NCBI GenBank assembly: GCA_002353835.1
Contig: DEKL01000066.1
Span: 1-15,051, forward strand
DNA: 15,051 bases
Source of the DNA: Alphaproteobacteria bacterium UBA2723
Lineage (GTDB): Bacteria; Pseudomonadota; Alphaproteobacteria; RF32; CAG-239
Direction: 5' to 3'
Positions 1-7,691 of the stretch are shown one piece after another. The notes beneath the pieces are model-generated. The model was not told the origin of the DNA and did not search any database. It saw only the letters and a list, made by a program, of their open reading frames with translations. Both the position numbers and the translations under genes were made by a program. Position 1 is the first letter of the stretch, and each line of letters begins with the position of its first letter.

Positions 1-332
1 AAAACAGCTTTAATATTATCTTCTACCGTTAAATTACGAAAAATAGAAGCTTCTTGCGGTAAATAGCCGATTCCCATACGTGCCCGTTTATACATTGGCA
101 GGTAAGTAATATCTTCTCCGTTTATATGTACATCACCGTAATCAGGCGTAATTAAACCGGTAACACAATAGAAACAGGTTGTTTTACCGGCACCGTTCGG
201 TCCTAATAAACCGACAGCCTCTCCACGACGCACATGCAGAGAAACGTTTCTTAAAACACTTCTGTTTCTATATTTTTTGCCGATATTAAATACCTCTAAA
301 ACGGAATCTGGTATATTCTGATTGGTCGTCAT
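1..332 (-). CDS. lptB: LPS export ABC transporter ATPase LptB (N-terminal part, runs off window)
   Basis: This is the cytoplasmic ATPase that drives lipopolysaccharide extraction from the inner membrane through LptF/LptG. Only the first 110 codons lie in the window. The reading begins [20 protein letters not shown] and contains a Walker A motif GPNGAGKTT at residues 44-52. The Q-loop region [19 protein letters not shown] lies near residues 89-107, and its 'PQE.SIFR.LTV..N' pattern is typical of LptB. The Walker B and signature motifs would lie outside. The ATG is one base after the stop codon of the upstream lptC/lptA gene and is preceded by GAGGA, so the two are cotranscribed and probably translationally coupled. 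The family call is firm because both motif and gene context agree; only the C-terminal half is unseen. Confidence 0.93.
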   Translation of the reverse strand, partial: MTTNQNIPDSVLEVFNIGKKYRNRSVLRNVSLHVRRGEAVGLLGPNGAGKTTCFYCVTGLITPDYGDVHINGEDITYLPMYKRARMGIGYLPQEASIFRNLTVEDNIKAV

Positions 333-333
333 A

Positions 334-1737
334 TTACTTTTTCCTCTTCTTAAACGTGCTTTCTAAAAGTTTACCGAAAACTCTGCCACCTTCTTTACCG
401 ACAAGTCTGCTTTTTGATGTGGTAAAGTCGGAAATAGCCTTGTTACCGCGAACAACATTACCGTTCTTAGTAAGAACAACATCCTTTTCAAGCTCTGCAA
501 TATTCTTTTTAATATAGTAAACACCGCTCTTAGCCGTCGCTGTTCCCCCGTCTTGGGTAACCTTAACGTCATCATAAAAGCGAAATTCATCTTTTTGTTG
601 GAAATAAATTGCTTTAGGCGCTGTAACAACGTTGCTTCCCTTATCAATCTTAACACCGTCTTGCAAAGTAAAAGTTTTATTGCCTATGTTATAAATGCCG
701 ACTTTGGCGACAGCTTTATAACCGCTTTTATCTTTAACTACAACATTTCCTTTTAATGTAAAAATTTGTGCTTTATTATCTAAAATTCCATAATTACCGG
801 AAGCTGTATAGCCGGAACTGTCAATAATCGTAACATTATCAAATAATTGCATAATGTCTTTTACGGCATCATATTCCCCACGGTCAGCATAAGCACGTTT
901 ACCGTTGGATAAAATGGCTGTATGACCTTTGCTGTAAGCTTTTTCTATTTCAAAGTTTTTAGTATCCTTAAAAAAGGCAGTTAAAACATCACCTTGAATA
1001 ATATCTTTCCCTTTATGAAAAACGGCATTATCGGCAATGAATTTATTTTCATTTTGGTACAAAATAGCTCTGTCCGGACTGGTAAGCTGCATCTTATCAT
1101 TTTTCATATAGACATTTTTAATCAGCTCAATAATGCCTTTTTTCTTATCAAATTTAAATTTATCTGCCTCAAAATAACCTTTTTCACCTGAACCGACAAT
1201 TTTTTCATTACCAAACCCGGCCTCAGTTAAAAAGTTATAAGTTGCACTGTTTGTTTTAATGATCATCTCTTTATTGTAATTGCCGACAACATCAGTCTTT
1301 AAGTCAAGAGTTTGAGAATTTTGATCGTATTTACCCTGTTTGGCTTCAATGGTAATAACTCTTCCGTTTTCGGTTGTTTGTGCGGCAGGATTTTCCAAAT
1401 CATAAACCTTAGAATTAGGCTTAACTTCTTCTACAACGGATGCTTTCAAGACATTAAATTGGTTGTCTTTTTCGGTAATTTCAAAAACGGTGTTTTTCAT
1501 CCGAAATTTTTCAAAATATATACGTTCTTCGTCAGCCAGCGAAAAAGTTGCTTCGGGATTAGCCTCAAAATCAAATAAGATAACGCCTAAACCCAATAAT
1601 AAAGCCGTTAAACAAGGTAGAAACAGCTTGAAAAAGCGCACAACCTTAGTCCGACGGCTTATAAAAGTTTTTTCCTCTTCGTCTAAAAGATTCTTTTCAC
1701 CGCTGAAAAAACTATCAATTTTTTTCGTTTCAAACAA
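334..1737 (-). CDS. lptC/lptA: LptC-LptA fused LPS transport protein (periplasmic bridge)
   Basis: This 467-residue protein occupies the place where lptC and lptA usually sit as two genes. The N-terminus is LptC-like: a cytoplasmic basic segment, one membrane span near residues 35-55 ([20 protein letters not shown]), then a periplasmic beta-strand domain to about residue 210. The remainder consists of repeated short beta strands of OstA/LptA type (for example '[15 protein letters not shown]' and 'LQDGVKI'). It ends with [15 protein letters not shown], which resembles the LptA C-terminus. Separate LptC and LptA are each roughly 170-240 residues, so the length fits a sum of both. No second signal peptide or internal start is apparent. 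The start is TTG with GGAG ten bases upstream, two bases after the kdsD stop. There is no ATG in the first 78 codons. Inferred role: carries LPS from LptB2FG towards LptD. The alternative is an LptC with duplicated domains and LptA encoded elsewhere. Confidence 0.8.
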   Translation of the reverse strand: MFETKKIDSFFSGEKNLLDEEEKTFISRRTKVVRFFKLFLPCLTALLLGLGVILFDFEANPEATFSLADEERIYFEKFRMKNTVFEITEKDNQFNVLKASVVEEVKPNSKVYDLENPAAQTTENGRVITIEAKQGKYDQNSQTLDLKTDVVGNYNKEMIIKTNSATYNFLTEAGFGNEKIVGSGEKGYFEADKFKFDKKKGIIELIKNVYMKNDKMQLTSPDRAILYQNENKFIADNAVFHKGKDIIQGDVLTAFFKDTKNFEIEKAYSKGHTAILSNGKRAYADRGEYDAVKDIMQLFDNVTIIDSSGYTASGNYGILDNKAQIFTLKGNVVVKDKSGYKAVAKVGIYNIGNKTFTLQDGVKIDKGSNVVTAPKAIYFQQKDEFRFYDDVKVTQDGGTATAKSGVYYIKKNIAELEKDVVLTKNGNVVRGNKAISDFTTSKSRLVGKEGGRVFGKLLESTFKKRKK

Positions 1738-1739
1738 AA

Positions 1740-2738
1740 CTAAGCAACTCCGGCCTTAAGACAATCATGAATATGAATAACGCCGATAGGCTTATCATTT
1801 TCAATAACAAACAAATTCGTAATACCGCGACCGGTATTGTTCATCAAATTAACCGCATCAACAATTAAAGCATCCGGATTGATAACTTTCGGGTTTTTAG
1901 TCATAACATCAGAAACTTTTTCCGTTAACAAATTCGGAGACATACAGCGTCTTAAGTCACCATCGGTAATTATTCCTATTAAATTTCCTGTACCGTTGAT
2001 AATACCGACACAGCCAAGCATCTTCTCTGTCATTGTTAATAAGGCTTTTTGCATGGTGGCATTTTCATCAATTAAAGGTATTTCATCACCTTTATGCATA
2101 ATGTCTGATACATGGCATAACATGGCACCTAATTTGCCGCCCGGGTGGCGTTGTCTGAAATCAGCTGCAGAAAAGCCTCTTCTTTCCATTAAGTCAACCG
2201 CCAAAACATCCCCGAGTACAATGGTTGCCGTTGTTGAAGAAGTCGGTGCTAATCCCAACGGGCAAGCTTCACCATTGTCTGGCAATTTAAGAACCAATGT
2301 AGAGTTTTTGCCTAAAGCACTTTCCGGATTACGTGTAATGGCAATAAGCGGAATATTGTGGCGCTTTGCATACATTAAAATATCGGATAATTCTTTAGAC
2401 TCACCGCTATAAGAAATGGCAATAACCACATCATCATCAGAAATCATGCCCAAATCACCATGGCTTGCTTCTCCGGGGTGTACAAAGAAAGAAACAGTTC
2501 CCGTAGAGGCAAATGTGGCGGCCATTTTACGCGCAATATGACCGGATTTACCCATACCGGTAACAATAACACGTCCCTTTGTATTTTGCAACAAATCTAA
2601 TGCTTTTGAAAGGTTGCTGTCCAAATCTCTTTTAAGTATTTGCAGAGTTTCTATTTCTTTATCAATAGTTTCTCCGGCATGACGCAAATCATCATAGTTC
2701 AAAATATCTTTTGACACTGTGGAATCTTGTATAATCAT
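1740..2738 (-). CDS. kdsD: D-arabinose 5-phosphate isomerase KdsD
   Basis: Interconverts D-ribulose 5-phosphate and D-arabinose 5-phosphate, the first step towards Kdo of the LPS inner core, in the cytoplasm. The 332 residues match the usual family length. A sugar-isomerase (SIS) domain spans about residues 45-180, with GMGKSGHIARK at 61-71 and the family signature around HPGEASHGDLGMI at 86-98. Two CBS domains follow (about 208-265 and 278-332), the first opening at 'DIMHKGDEIPLID', the second at 'DVMTKNPKVINPD'. The ATG at 2738 has an AAGGAC ribosome site six bases upstream. It is the first gene of an operon with lptC/lptA and lptB, so a Kdo-precursor enzyme and LPS export are expressed together, as in many proteobacteria. 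kdsC, often the next gene, is not present here. Confidence 0.96.
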   Translation of the reverse strand: MIIQDSTVSKDILNYDDLRHAGETIDKEIETLQILKRDLDSNLSKALDLLQNTKGRVIVTGMGKSGHIARKMAATFASTGTVSFFVHPGEASHGDLGMISDDDVVIAISYSGESKELSDILMYAKRHNIPLIAITRNPESALGKNSTLVLKLPDNGEACPLGLAPTSSTTATIVLGDVLAVDLMERRGFSAADFRQRHPGGKLGAMLCHVSDIMHKGDEIPLIDENATMQKALLTMTEKMLGCVGIINGTGNLIGIITDGDLRRCMSPNLLTEKVSDVMTKNPKVINPDALIVDAVNLMNNTGRGITNLFVIENDKPIGVIHIHDCLKAGVA

Positions 2739-2769
2739 TTTTTTGTCCTTATAAAATCAGAATGGCTAA

Positions 2770-2798
2770 ATAGTGTCATATTTTTTTGAAATGTGCAA
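2770..2798 (-). promoter_or_regulatory. Candidate promoter of the kdsD-lpt operon
   Basis: On the minus strand TTGCAC (2798-2793) is followed after 17 bases by CACTAT (2775-2770). The -35 element resembles those of other promoters in this window. The -10 is poor (three of six consensus bases), so this is a tentative call supported mainly by spacing and position about 30 bases before the kdsD start. The 120-base gap 2739-2858 holds no gene, and I see no convincing terminator for the upstream holC operon in it. Confidence 0.35.
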
Positions 2799-2858
2799 GC
2801 GATATTTTTTCAAAATATGTTTCAATTTAATGCGAAAGGCCGGAAAATATTATAAAAA

Positions 2859-3314
2859 CTAAACTTTTTGCTCAAAAGAACCATTATCCTTTTGTTGCCA
2901 ATAATGAAGCTCTCCGCCTAAAGATTTGATTTCTTTCCAATAATCGCGTGCATTATTAAGCGCCGTTTCATTTTTGCCATCAAAAATATTTAAAACCCGC
3001 TCATAATCCGTCAGCTTTTGCACATCAGGCAAGGCTCCGTCAACTAAAAACAATATCTTTGCATTGTTTTCGTTTGTTTCATTTGCAGAGATAAAAATCG
3101 GCTGTTCTTCGGCAAAACCGTCTTTCTTGCTGCCATGCGGCAAAAAAGATTCCTCATTGTATGTCCATAACAAAGAATTGATAAACTCTACGCGTTCTTC
3201 ATTTCCAACCAATATTTTTATATTTTTTCCCGTCAAATAAGCTTTTTCACACAATTTAGGCAAAGCTTTCTCCAACGGTAATTCTTGTAAATGATAAAAA
3301 TCAAATCTAGTCAT
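2859..3314 (-). CDS. holC: DNA polymerase III subunit chi (HolC)
   Basis: Chi is the clamp-loader accessory subunit that links DNA polymerase III to single-strand binding protein. The 151-residue product has the normal chi length. It opens with the family-like stretch FYHLQELPLEKALPKLCEKA and continues with 'KILVGNEERVEFINSLLWTY' and 'SFLPHG', followed by 'QPIFIS' and 'KILFLVDG' in the expected order. The ATG lies inside the end of the degP-like gene, giving an eight-base overlap. The ribosome site is weak (GAGG about twelve bases away), so translation probably depends on coupling to the protease gene. In many proteobacteria holC follows pepA; here it is the last gene of the hflKC-protease operon. 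No membrane or secretion signal is visible. Confidence 0.88.
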   Translation of the reverse strand: MTRFDFYHLQELPLEKALPKLCEKAYLTGKNIKILVGNEERVEFINSLLWTYNEESFLPHGSKKDGFAEEQPIFISANETNENNAKILFLVDGALPDVQKLTDYERVLNIFDGKNETALNNARDYWKEIKSLGGELHYWQQKDNGSFEQKV

Positions 3315-4656
3315 TTTCGGGTTTAACCTCTACATTAACATAAAAAGTATTTTCTGTTCCTTGAATGAGCAATGCTAAAGGACGGAAATCATCAACGGCT
3401 GCCGTATGTAATGTATCAAGTAAGTTTTCCGGACTAAATATATCAGCGCCATCTGCTTCCAAGATAATGTCACCGCTTTTAATGCCTTTCTCGGATAACG
3501 GCGACCGTCGATCAATCTTCATAATCATCAATCCCCTCGGTGTTGCCTCTTTAACGGCAATATTAAGTTCGGAAATGTAAAAGATACCGGCATCACTATC
3601 CTGGTGATAATATTGATTGTGTTCGCTTAAAGCCTTATTGGTAACATTTTTAAGCGCTTTTTCCGGCATTTCTTGTACACGAACAACATTGCGCGTTTCC
3701 TCGCCCAATGAGGATACCTTTAAGCGTAAAGCTTGTCCCGGTTCCATTGTTTCGGTAAAAATACGGAAAGTGTCAATATTATCAGCGATTCTGTCATTGT
3801 AAGCCGTAATAATGTCGCCGACACGTAATCCCTCTTTATAAGCATTGGATTCTTCGCTGATTTCTGTGATAACAAAGCCTTCTTTTCCGGTATATCTGTC
3901 TATCCCTCTGGAAACAGTGATACCAATCCAACCGCGACGTACTTTTCCGCCATCTATTAACTGCGAAGATATCCAGTTTGCAATATTAGACGGCAATGCA
4001 AATCCGACACCGGTAGCGCCTCGTGTCGTAAATATGGCTGTGTTTATGCCGATAACTTCACTATCTGTATTAAACATCGGACCGCCGGAATTTCCTTGGT
4101 TAATAGCCGCATCTGTTTGGATATACTGTTGTTCTCCTAAACCGATACGCCGAGACTTGGCTGATATAATTCCTTGAGATACACTAATTCCTAATCCGTA
4201 AGGATTTCCGAAAGTTAAAACCTTATCGCCGATTCTGGCTTTATCGGCATCTCCGAAAATAACCGGACTAAAGGTATCTTTACTATCCTTATCCAAATCA
4301 AGTTTAATAACCGCTAAGTCACTTGGTTGATCAACACCGACAAGTTTTGCTTTATAATCTTTTCCTTCGGAGTTAATAACATAAATAGCCTTAGCATCCT
4401 TAATAACGTGATAATTGGTTAAAATATGTCCGTCTTTTCGGATAAAAAAGCCGGAGCCTAAAGATTCTCTTCCGGTCAATTCCGGTTCTATCATTAAATT
4501 ATCCACTTCTTCATCAGTGCTAACGGTTGTTTTTTCCGTAGATATGTTAACAACGGAAGGCATAACTTCCTCCACCAAATCAGCATAAGATTCCAAAGCA
4601 TTCGCCGGAACGCTGAAAAATACAGACAATAAAAAGAGGAGAAAACAGCGTATCAT
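3307..4656 (-). CDS. degP: Periplasmic serine protease of the DegP/DegQ (HtrA) family
   Basis: ATP-independent periplasmic protease/chaperone that degrades or refolds damaged envelope proteins. An N-terminal signal peptide (IRCFLLFLLSVFFSVPANA, cleavage likely after residue 20) directs export. The trypsin-like domain shows the triad His83 (TNYHVI), Asp113 (SDLAVIKL) and Ser190 (QGNSGGP). Two PDZ domains follow at about residues 245-335 and 355-445. Length (449) is normal for DegP/DegQ; the LA loop around residues 45-65 is short, more like DegQ or Do-like proteases than E. coli DegP. It lies fifteen bases after hflC and overlaps holC. Its own ribosome site is weak (AAGG thirteen bases upstream), consistent with translation from an operon mRNA. 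DegP versus DegQ cannot be settled from sequence alone. Confidence 0.93.
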   Translation of the reverse strand: MIRCFLLFLLSVFFSVPANALESYADLVEEVMPSVVNISTEKTTVSTDEEVDNLMIEPELTGRESLGSGFFIRKDGHILTNYHVIKDAKAIYVINSEGKDYKAKLVGVDQPSDLAVIKLDLDKDSKDTFSPVIFGDADKARIGDKVLTFGNPYGLGISVSQGIISAKSRRIGLGEQQYIQTDAAINQGNSGGPMFNTDSEVIGINTAIFTTRGATGVGFALPSNIANWISSQLIDGGKVRRGWIGITVSRGIDRYTGKEGFVITEISEESNAYKEGLRVGDIITAYNDRIADNIDTFRIFTETMEPGQALRLKVSSLGEETRNVVRVQEMPEKALKNVTNKALSEHNQYYHQDSDAGIFYISELNIAVKEATPRGLMIMKIDRRSPLSEKGIKSGDIILEADGADIFSPENLLDTLHTAAVDDFRPLALLIQGTENTFYVNVEVKPEND

Positions 4657-4671
4657 ATTATTTTTAATACC

Positions 4672-5532
4672 TTATTTTAAGGAGTTACCGAAATAACGGA
4701 AAAACTCTCCGTCAGGTGCCAAGACCATGGATGTTTCGCCGTCAAAAGAATTGCGATACGCCTCTAAGGAACGATAAAAGGCATAAAAATCAGGGTCAAT
4801 ACCGGTGGCTTTGTTCCAAATCTCCGTGGCGGTTTTATCACCTTCACCTTTGATTTTTTGTGCTTCTTTTTCGGCGTTGGCAATAGTAATCGTTGCCTTT
4901 TTATCAGCGGTGGCACGAATTTCCTGTGCTCTCTTTTCACCATCGGCACGATAGCCCTTAGCCTCACGAATACGTTCTGTTTTCATACGCTCGTTAATAG
5001 CTTGAGAAAGTTGAATTGGTAAATCGGCACGACGAATACGTACATCAGCCACTTCAACCCCGATTTGGGCGGCATCTCTTTTAACCGCGGCGCTGATTTT
5101 CTTCATAATTTCCGTTCTTTTTTCCGAAAGCAACTCTTTAAGCGTGAAAGTTGCTAATACATTTCTTGCGGAAGAATTAACGATTTCCTGTAATCTGCTC
5201 TGTGCTTGATATTCGTTTCTGACGGTTTTATAAAAAGTAAGCGGCTCGGTTATTCTGTAACGTGAGAAGGTATCAACATCCAAACGCTTTTTATCTTTCA
5301 GAACAACTTCCTGTGCCGGCGGTTCCAAGTTAAGCAAACGCTTATCGTAAAAAACTACATTCTGAATAAAAGGTATTTTTACCTTTAACCCCGGTTCCTG
5401 TACCAAACGCACCGGGTCACCGAACTGCAAGACAATCGCTTGTTCCGGCTGCTGAACAATATACAAAGATTGCGCGGCAATAACAAGTAACACAGCAACA
5501 CCGATTAAAATAAAATGCAAATTTTTCTTCAT
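4672..5532 (-). CDS. hflC: HflC, subunit of the HflKC modulator of FtsH
   Basis: HflC pairs with HflK to form the large inner-membrane SPFH/prohibitin cage that surrounds and modulates the AAA protease FtsH. I choose the ATG at 5532 (286 residues, MKKNLHFILIGVAVLLVIAA) because GGAG sits six bases before it. Two tandem ATGs at 5547 and 5544 give five extra residues with poor ribosome sites. A single N-terminal membrane span (about residues 6-23) is followed by the SPFH domain ('VQQPEQAIVLQFGDPV'). A charged helical region rich in Ala, Glu and Lys runs from about 185 to 235. The C-terminal block DPDFYAFYRSLEAYRNSF, typical of HflC, comes next. It begins four to nineteen bases after hflK depending on the start used. 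The call is very secure. Confidence 0.95.
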   Translation of the reverse strand: MKKNLHFILIGVAVLLVIAAQSLYIVQQPEQAIVLQFGDPVRLVQEPGLKVKIPFIQNVVFYDKRLLNLEPPAQEVVLKDKKRLDVDTFSRYRITEPLTFYKTVRNEYQAQSRLQEIVNSSARNVLATFTLKELLSEKRTEIMKKISAAVKRDAAQIGVEVADVRIRRADLPIQLSQAINERMKTERIREAKGYRADGEKRAQEIRATADKKATITIANAEKEAQKIKGEGDKTATEIWNKATGIDPDFYAFYRSLEAYRNSFDGETSMVLAPDGEFFRYFGNSLK

Positions 5533-5551
5533 TTTCAACTCCATCATCTCA

Positions 5552-6580
5552 TTATTTCAATGGTAATATCGGCATCATGTTTGAACTTTTATCGCCGGGT
5601 TCCATAATAACTTTTTTCGTCTTCTTCAAAACATCTTCCATTGTTTCCAGGTAAAGACGTTTTGCCGTAACAATTTTTCCGGTTTTGTAAGCTTCATAGA
5701 TGGAAGAAAAACGCTTGGCTTCACCTTCTGCTTTGCTGATGGCAGCTTGTTTATAAGCCTCAGCCTCTTGTGTACGCTTTATGGCTTCACCTTCCGCTTT
5801 AGGTAAAACTTCATTAGCATAAGCTTCCGCCTCATTCTTAAAACGTTCGGCATCTGTTTTAGCACGCTGAACTTCGTTAAAAGCTTCAACCACCTGCTTT
5901 GGCGGGTCAGCTTTTTGCAGCTTGACGCGGACAATATTTACACCGGTTTCAAAATCATCTAAAAGCCCCTGTAATTCTTTTTTTGTATCATTTTCAATCT
6001 TGTCACGGTCACCGGTAATAACATCTTCCATTTTGGATTGTCCGATAATTTCTCTTAAAACGGATTGTGCCGCAACTTTCACCGTTGATTCCGGGGTTCT
6101 GGTTTTAAATAGAAAATCTTTGGCATCTTTAATGTTCCAAACCACCGTTAAATTGATATCAACAATGTTTTCATCTCCGGTTAACATATGGCTTTCCGTA
6201 AATTCATTAACGGAATTGCGCATTCCGTACTCACTTTCGCTGATACCCAGATTGATACTGCGTTCTTTAGTGATATCCACAATGAAAACTTCTTCAAAGG
6301 GGTAGGGAAGATGATAATGCAAACCGGCATCAGTCGTTTGTACATATTTGCCTAAACGTAAAACAACACCTTCTTCACTGGGCTGAACCTGATAAAACCC
6401 TGAAATGAGCCACAAGAATAAGATAATTCCTAAGATGATTTTATAGTAGCCGTCAAAATTATCTTTGGAATTCTGCATTTTTGCAATTTTTGCTGTAAAA
6501 TCTATAACCTTCGGTTTGATAGTCTCCGTGTCATCTGATGTATCCCAAGGGTTAATGTTCTGAAAGATTGATTTTATCAT
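5552..6580 (-). CDS. hflK: HflK, subunit of the HflKC modulator of FtsH
   Basis: Partner of HflC in the SPFH-family membrane complex that regulates FtsH proteolysis. The reading frame is open back to a TTG at 6628, but the ATG at 6580 is preferred: AAAGG lies nine bases upstream, it starts MIKSIFQNINPWDTSDD (HflK proteins usually have 'PW' near the start), and the TTG would overlap the likely promoter. The resulting 342 residues have a cytoplasmic N-terminus and a membrane span at about 46-63 (YKIILGIILFLWLISGF). An SPFH domain follows ('VQPSEEGVVLRLGKY'), then a long Ala/Glu/Lys helix with repeated 'EAEAY' elements (about 235-300). A C-terminal 'RLYLETMEDVL...KKVIME' block is characteristic of HflK. 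It lacks the Gly-rich N-terminus of the E. coli protein. First gene of the hflK-hflC-degP-holC operon. Confidence 0.95.
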   Translation of the reverse strand: MIKSIFQNINPWDTSDDTETIKPKVIDFTAKIAKMQNSKDNFDGYYKIILGIILFLWLISGFYQVQPSEEGVVLRLGKYVQTTDAGLHYHLPYPFEEVFIVDITKERSINLGISESEYGMRNSVNEFTESHMLTGDENIVDINLTVVWNIKDAKDFLFKTRTPESTVKVAAQSVLREIIGQSKMEDVITGDRDKIENDTKKELQGLLDDFETGVNIVRVKLQKADPPKQVVEAFNEVQRAKTDAERFKNEAEAYANEVLPKAEGEAIKRTQEAEAYKQAAISKAEGEAKRFSSIYEAYKTGKIVTAKRLYLETMEDVLKKTKKVIMEPGDKSSNMMPILPLK

Positions 6581-6626
6581 ATTAAAAGAACCTTTGCCGT
6601 TAGTGTTAAAAAAACAATACAATTTC

Positions 6627-6654
6627 AATATATTTTACTGGAAAAATAATACAA
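6627..6654 (-). promoter_or_regulatory. Candidate promoter of the hflK operon
   Basis: Minus-strand TTGTAT (6654-6649), sixteen bases, then TATATT (6632-6627), about 46 bases before the preferred hflK ATG. It lies in the 127-base divergent gap between hflK and mrp. A plus-strand TATAAA at 6661-6666 could be the -10 of mrp, but I see no convincing -35 for it. Confidence 0.4.
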
Positions 6655-6707
6655 AGCATGTATAAAAACAATATCAAAAAATAATATCCACATTAAAGGT
6701 TGCAAAT

Positions 6708-7691
6708 ATGTCCGCAAAAGAAAATGAAGAAATAATCCTAAAATATTTCAGCACCTATTCCCTAAAAGAAATAGCAGATCGGCTGATTGTTACATTAAGC
6801 GATAAAGAAAATGAGCAAAAGGCAGAGCAGTTAAAAGAAGAGCTGTCAAAAAGAAATCCCGGGAAAAAAATAAATATTATTTGTGTTTCGGAAAAGAGCG
6901 ATACATCACCGGAAGAGCAGAAATGGAATTTACCCAGAGTGAAGCACATTATAGCCATAGCTTCCGGCAAGGGCGGTGTCGGCAAATCAACAACAGCCGT
7001 TAATTTAGCTTTAGCATTGGCAAATCTCAATTTAAAGGTAGCGATATTTGATGCAGATATTTATGGTCCATCGTTGCCGACAATGTTGGGGTACAAAGAT
7101 ATTCCACCGACATCGGAAGACGGTAAAACATTTATCCCGTTTAGAGAATGTGCTGTGGCTTCAATGTCCATCGGCAGTATGATAAAAGAAGATACATCAC
7201 TTATTTGGCGAGGGGCAAAGGCCTGTGGGGCAATTCAGCAAATGCTAACTCAAACAAACTGGGGAGATATAGATATTATGGTGATGGATATGCCCCCGGG
7301 AACCGGCGATATACAGATTACGTTATCTCAAAAAATAAACTTTTCCGGCGCGGTTATTGTCTCAACTCCGCAGGATATTGCGCTGATAGATGCTGTTAAA
7401 GGCTTAAATATGTTTAAGAAAATGGATATTCCGATTTTAGGCATTATTGAAAATATGAGCTACTACATCTGTGAAAAATGCGGACATCGTGCAGATATAT
7501 TCGGACATGCCGGTGCAAAGGAAACAGCCGAAAAATATAATGTTGATTTTTTGGGCGAAATACCGCTTCATTATGATATCAGAGTAAATTCAGATTGCGG
7601 AACACCGATTGTTCAGAGCGCACCGGACAGCGCTTATGCAAAATCTTATGTATCAATTGCCGAAAAAATTGCCAAGAAGTTAGGGTTCTGA
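6708..7691 (+). CDS. mrp: Mrp/ApbC-type P-loop ATPase, iron-sulfur cluster carrier
   Basis: Cytoplasmic P-loop ATPase that binds and passes on [4Fe-4S] clusters to apoproteins, acting as a dimer. The deviant Walker A motif GKGGVGKST is at residues 87-95. The switch region follows with 'FDADIYGPSLPTMLG', then 'DMPPGTGDIQITLSQ'. The cluster-binding CxxC is at Cys255/Cys258 (YYICEKCGH). The N-terminal 75 residues stand where a MIP18/DUF59-like domain usually lies. They are short and weakly conserved ('LIVTLSDKENEQKAEQLKEEL') and contain no Cys before residue 59; a degenerate version of the domain is likely. The ATG has AAAGG eight bases upstream. It is transcribed divergently from hflK, and its last twelve bases overlap the 3' end of the convergent methyltransferase gene. 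Length (327) is slightly below the usual 350-380. Confidence 0.93.
   Translation: MSAKENEEIILKYFSTYSLKEIADRLIVTLSDKENEQKAEQLKEELSKRNPGKKINIICVSEKSDTSPEEQKWNLPRVKHIIAIASGKGGVGKSTTAVNLALALANLNLKVAIFDADIYGPSLPTMLGYKDIPPTSEDGKTFIPFRECAVASMSIGSMIKEDTSLIWRGAKACGAIQQMLTQTNWGDIDIMVMDMPPGTGDIQITLSQKINFSGAVIVSTPQDIALIDAVKGLNMFKKMDIPILGIIENMSYYICEKCGHRADIFGHAGAKETAEKYNVDFLGEIPLHYDIRVNSDCGTPIVQSAPDSAYAKSYVSIAEKIAKKLGF

Noticed and set aside
1837..2412. 191-codon plus-strand open frame opposite kdsD
   Set aside because: It lies wholly within the well-conserved kdsD gene on the other strand, and its translation has no recognisable domain; it is an antisense shadow.
2802..2818. AT-only inverted repeat (ATATTTT/AAAATAT) upstream of kdsD, possible holC terminator
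   Set aside because: It has no GC pairs and no following T-tract on the minus strand; such palindromes are expected by chance in AT-rich DNA.
6581..6628. Extended hflK start at TTG 6628
   Set aside because: The ATG at 6580 has a proper ribosome site, and the TTG overlaps the candidate -10 element.
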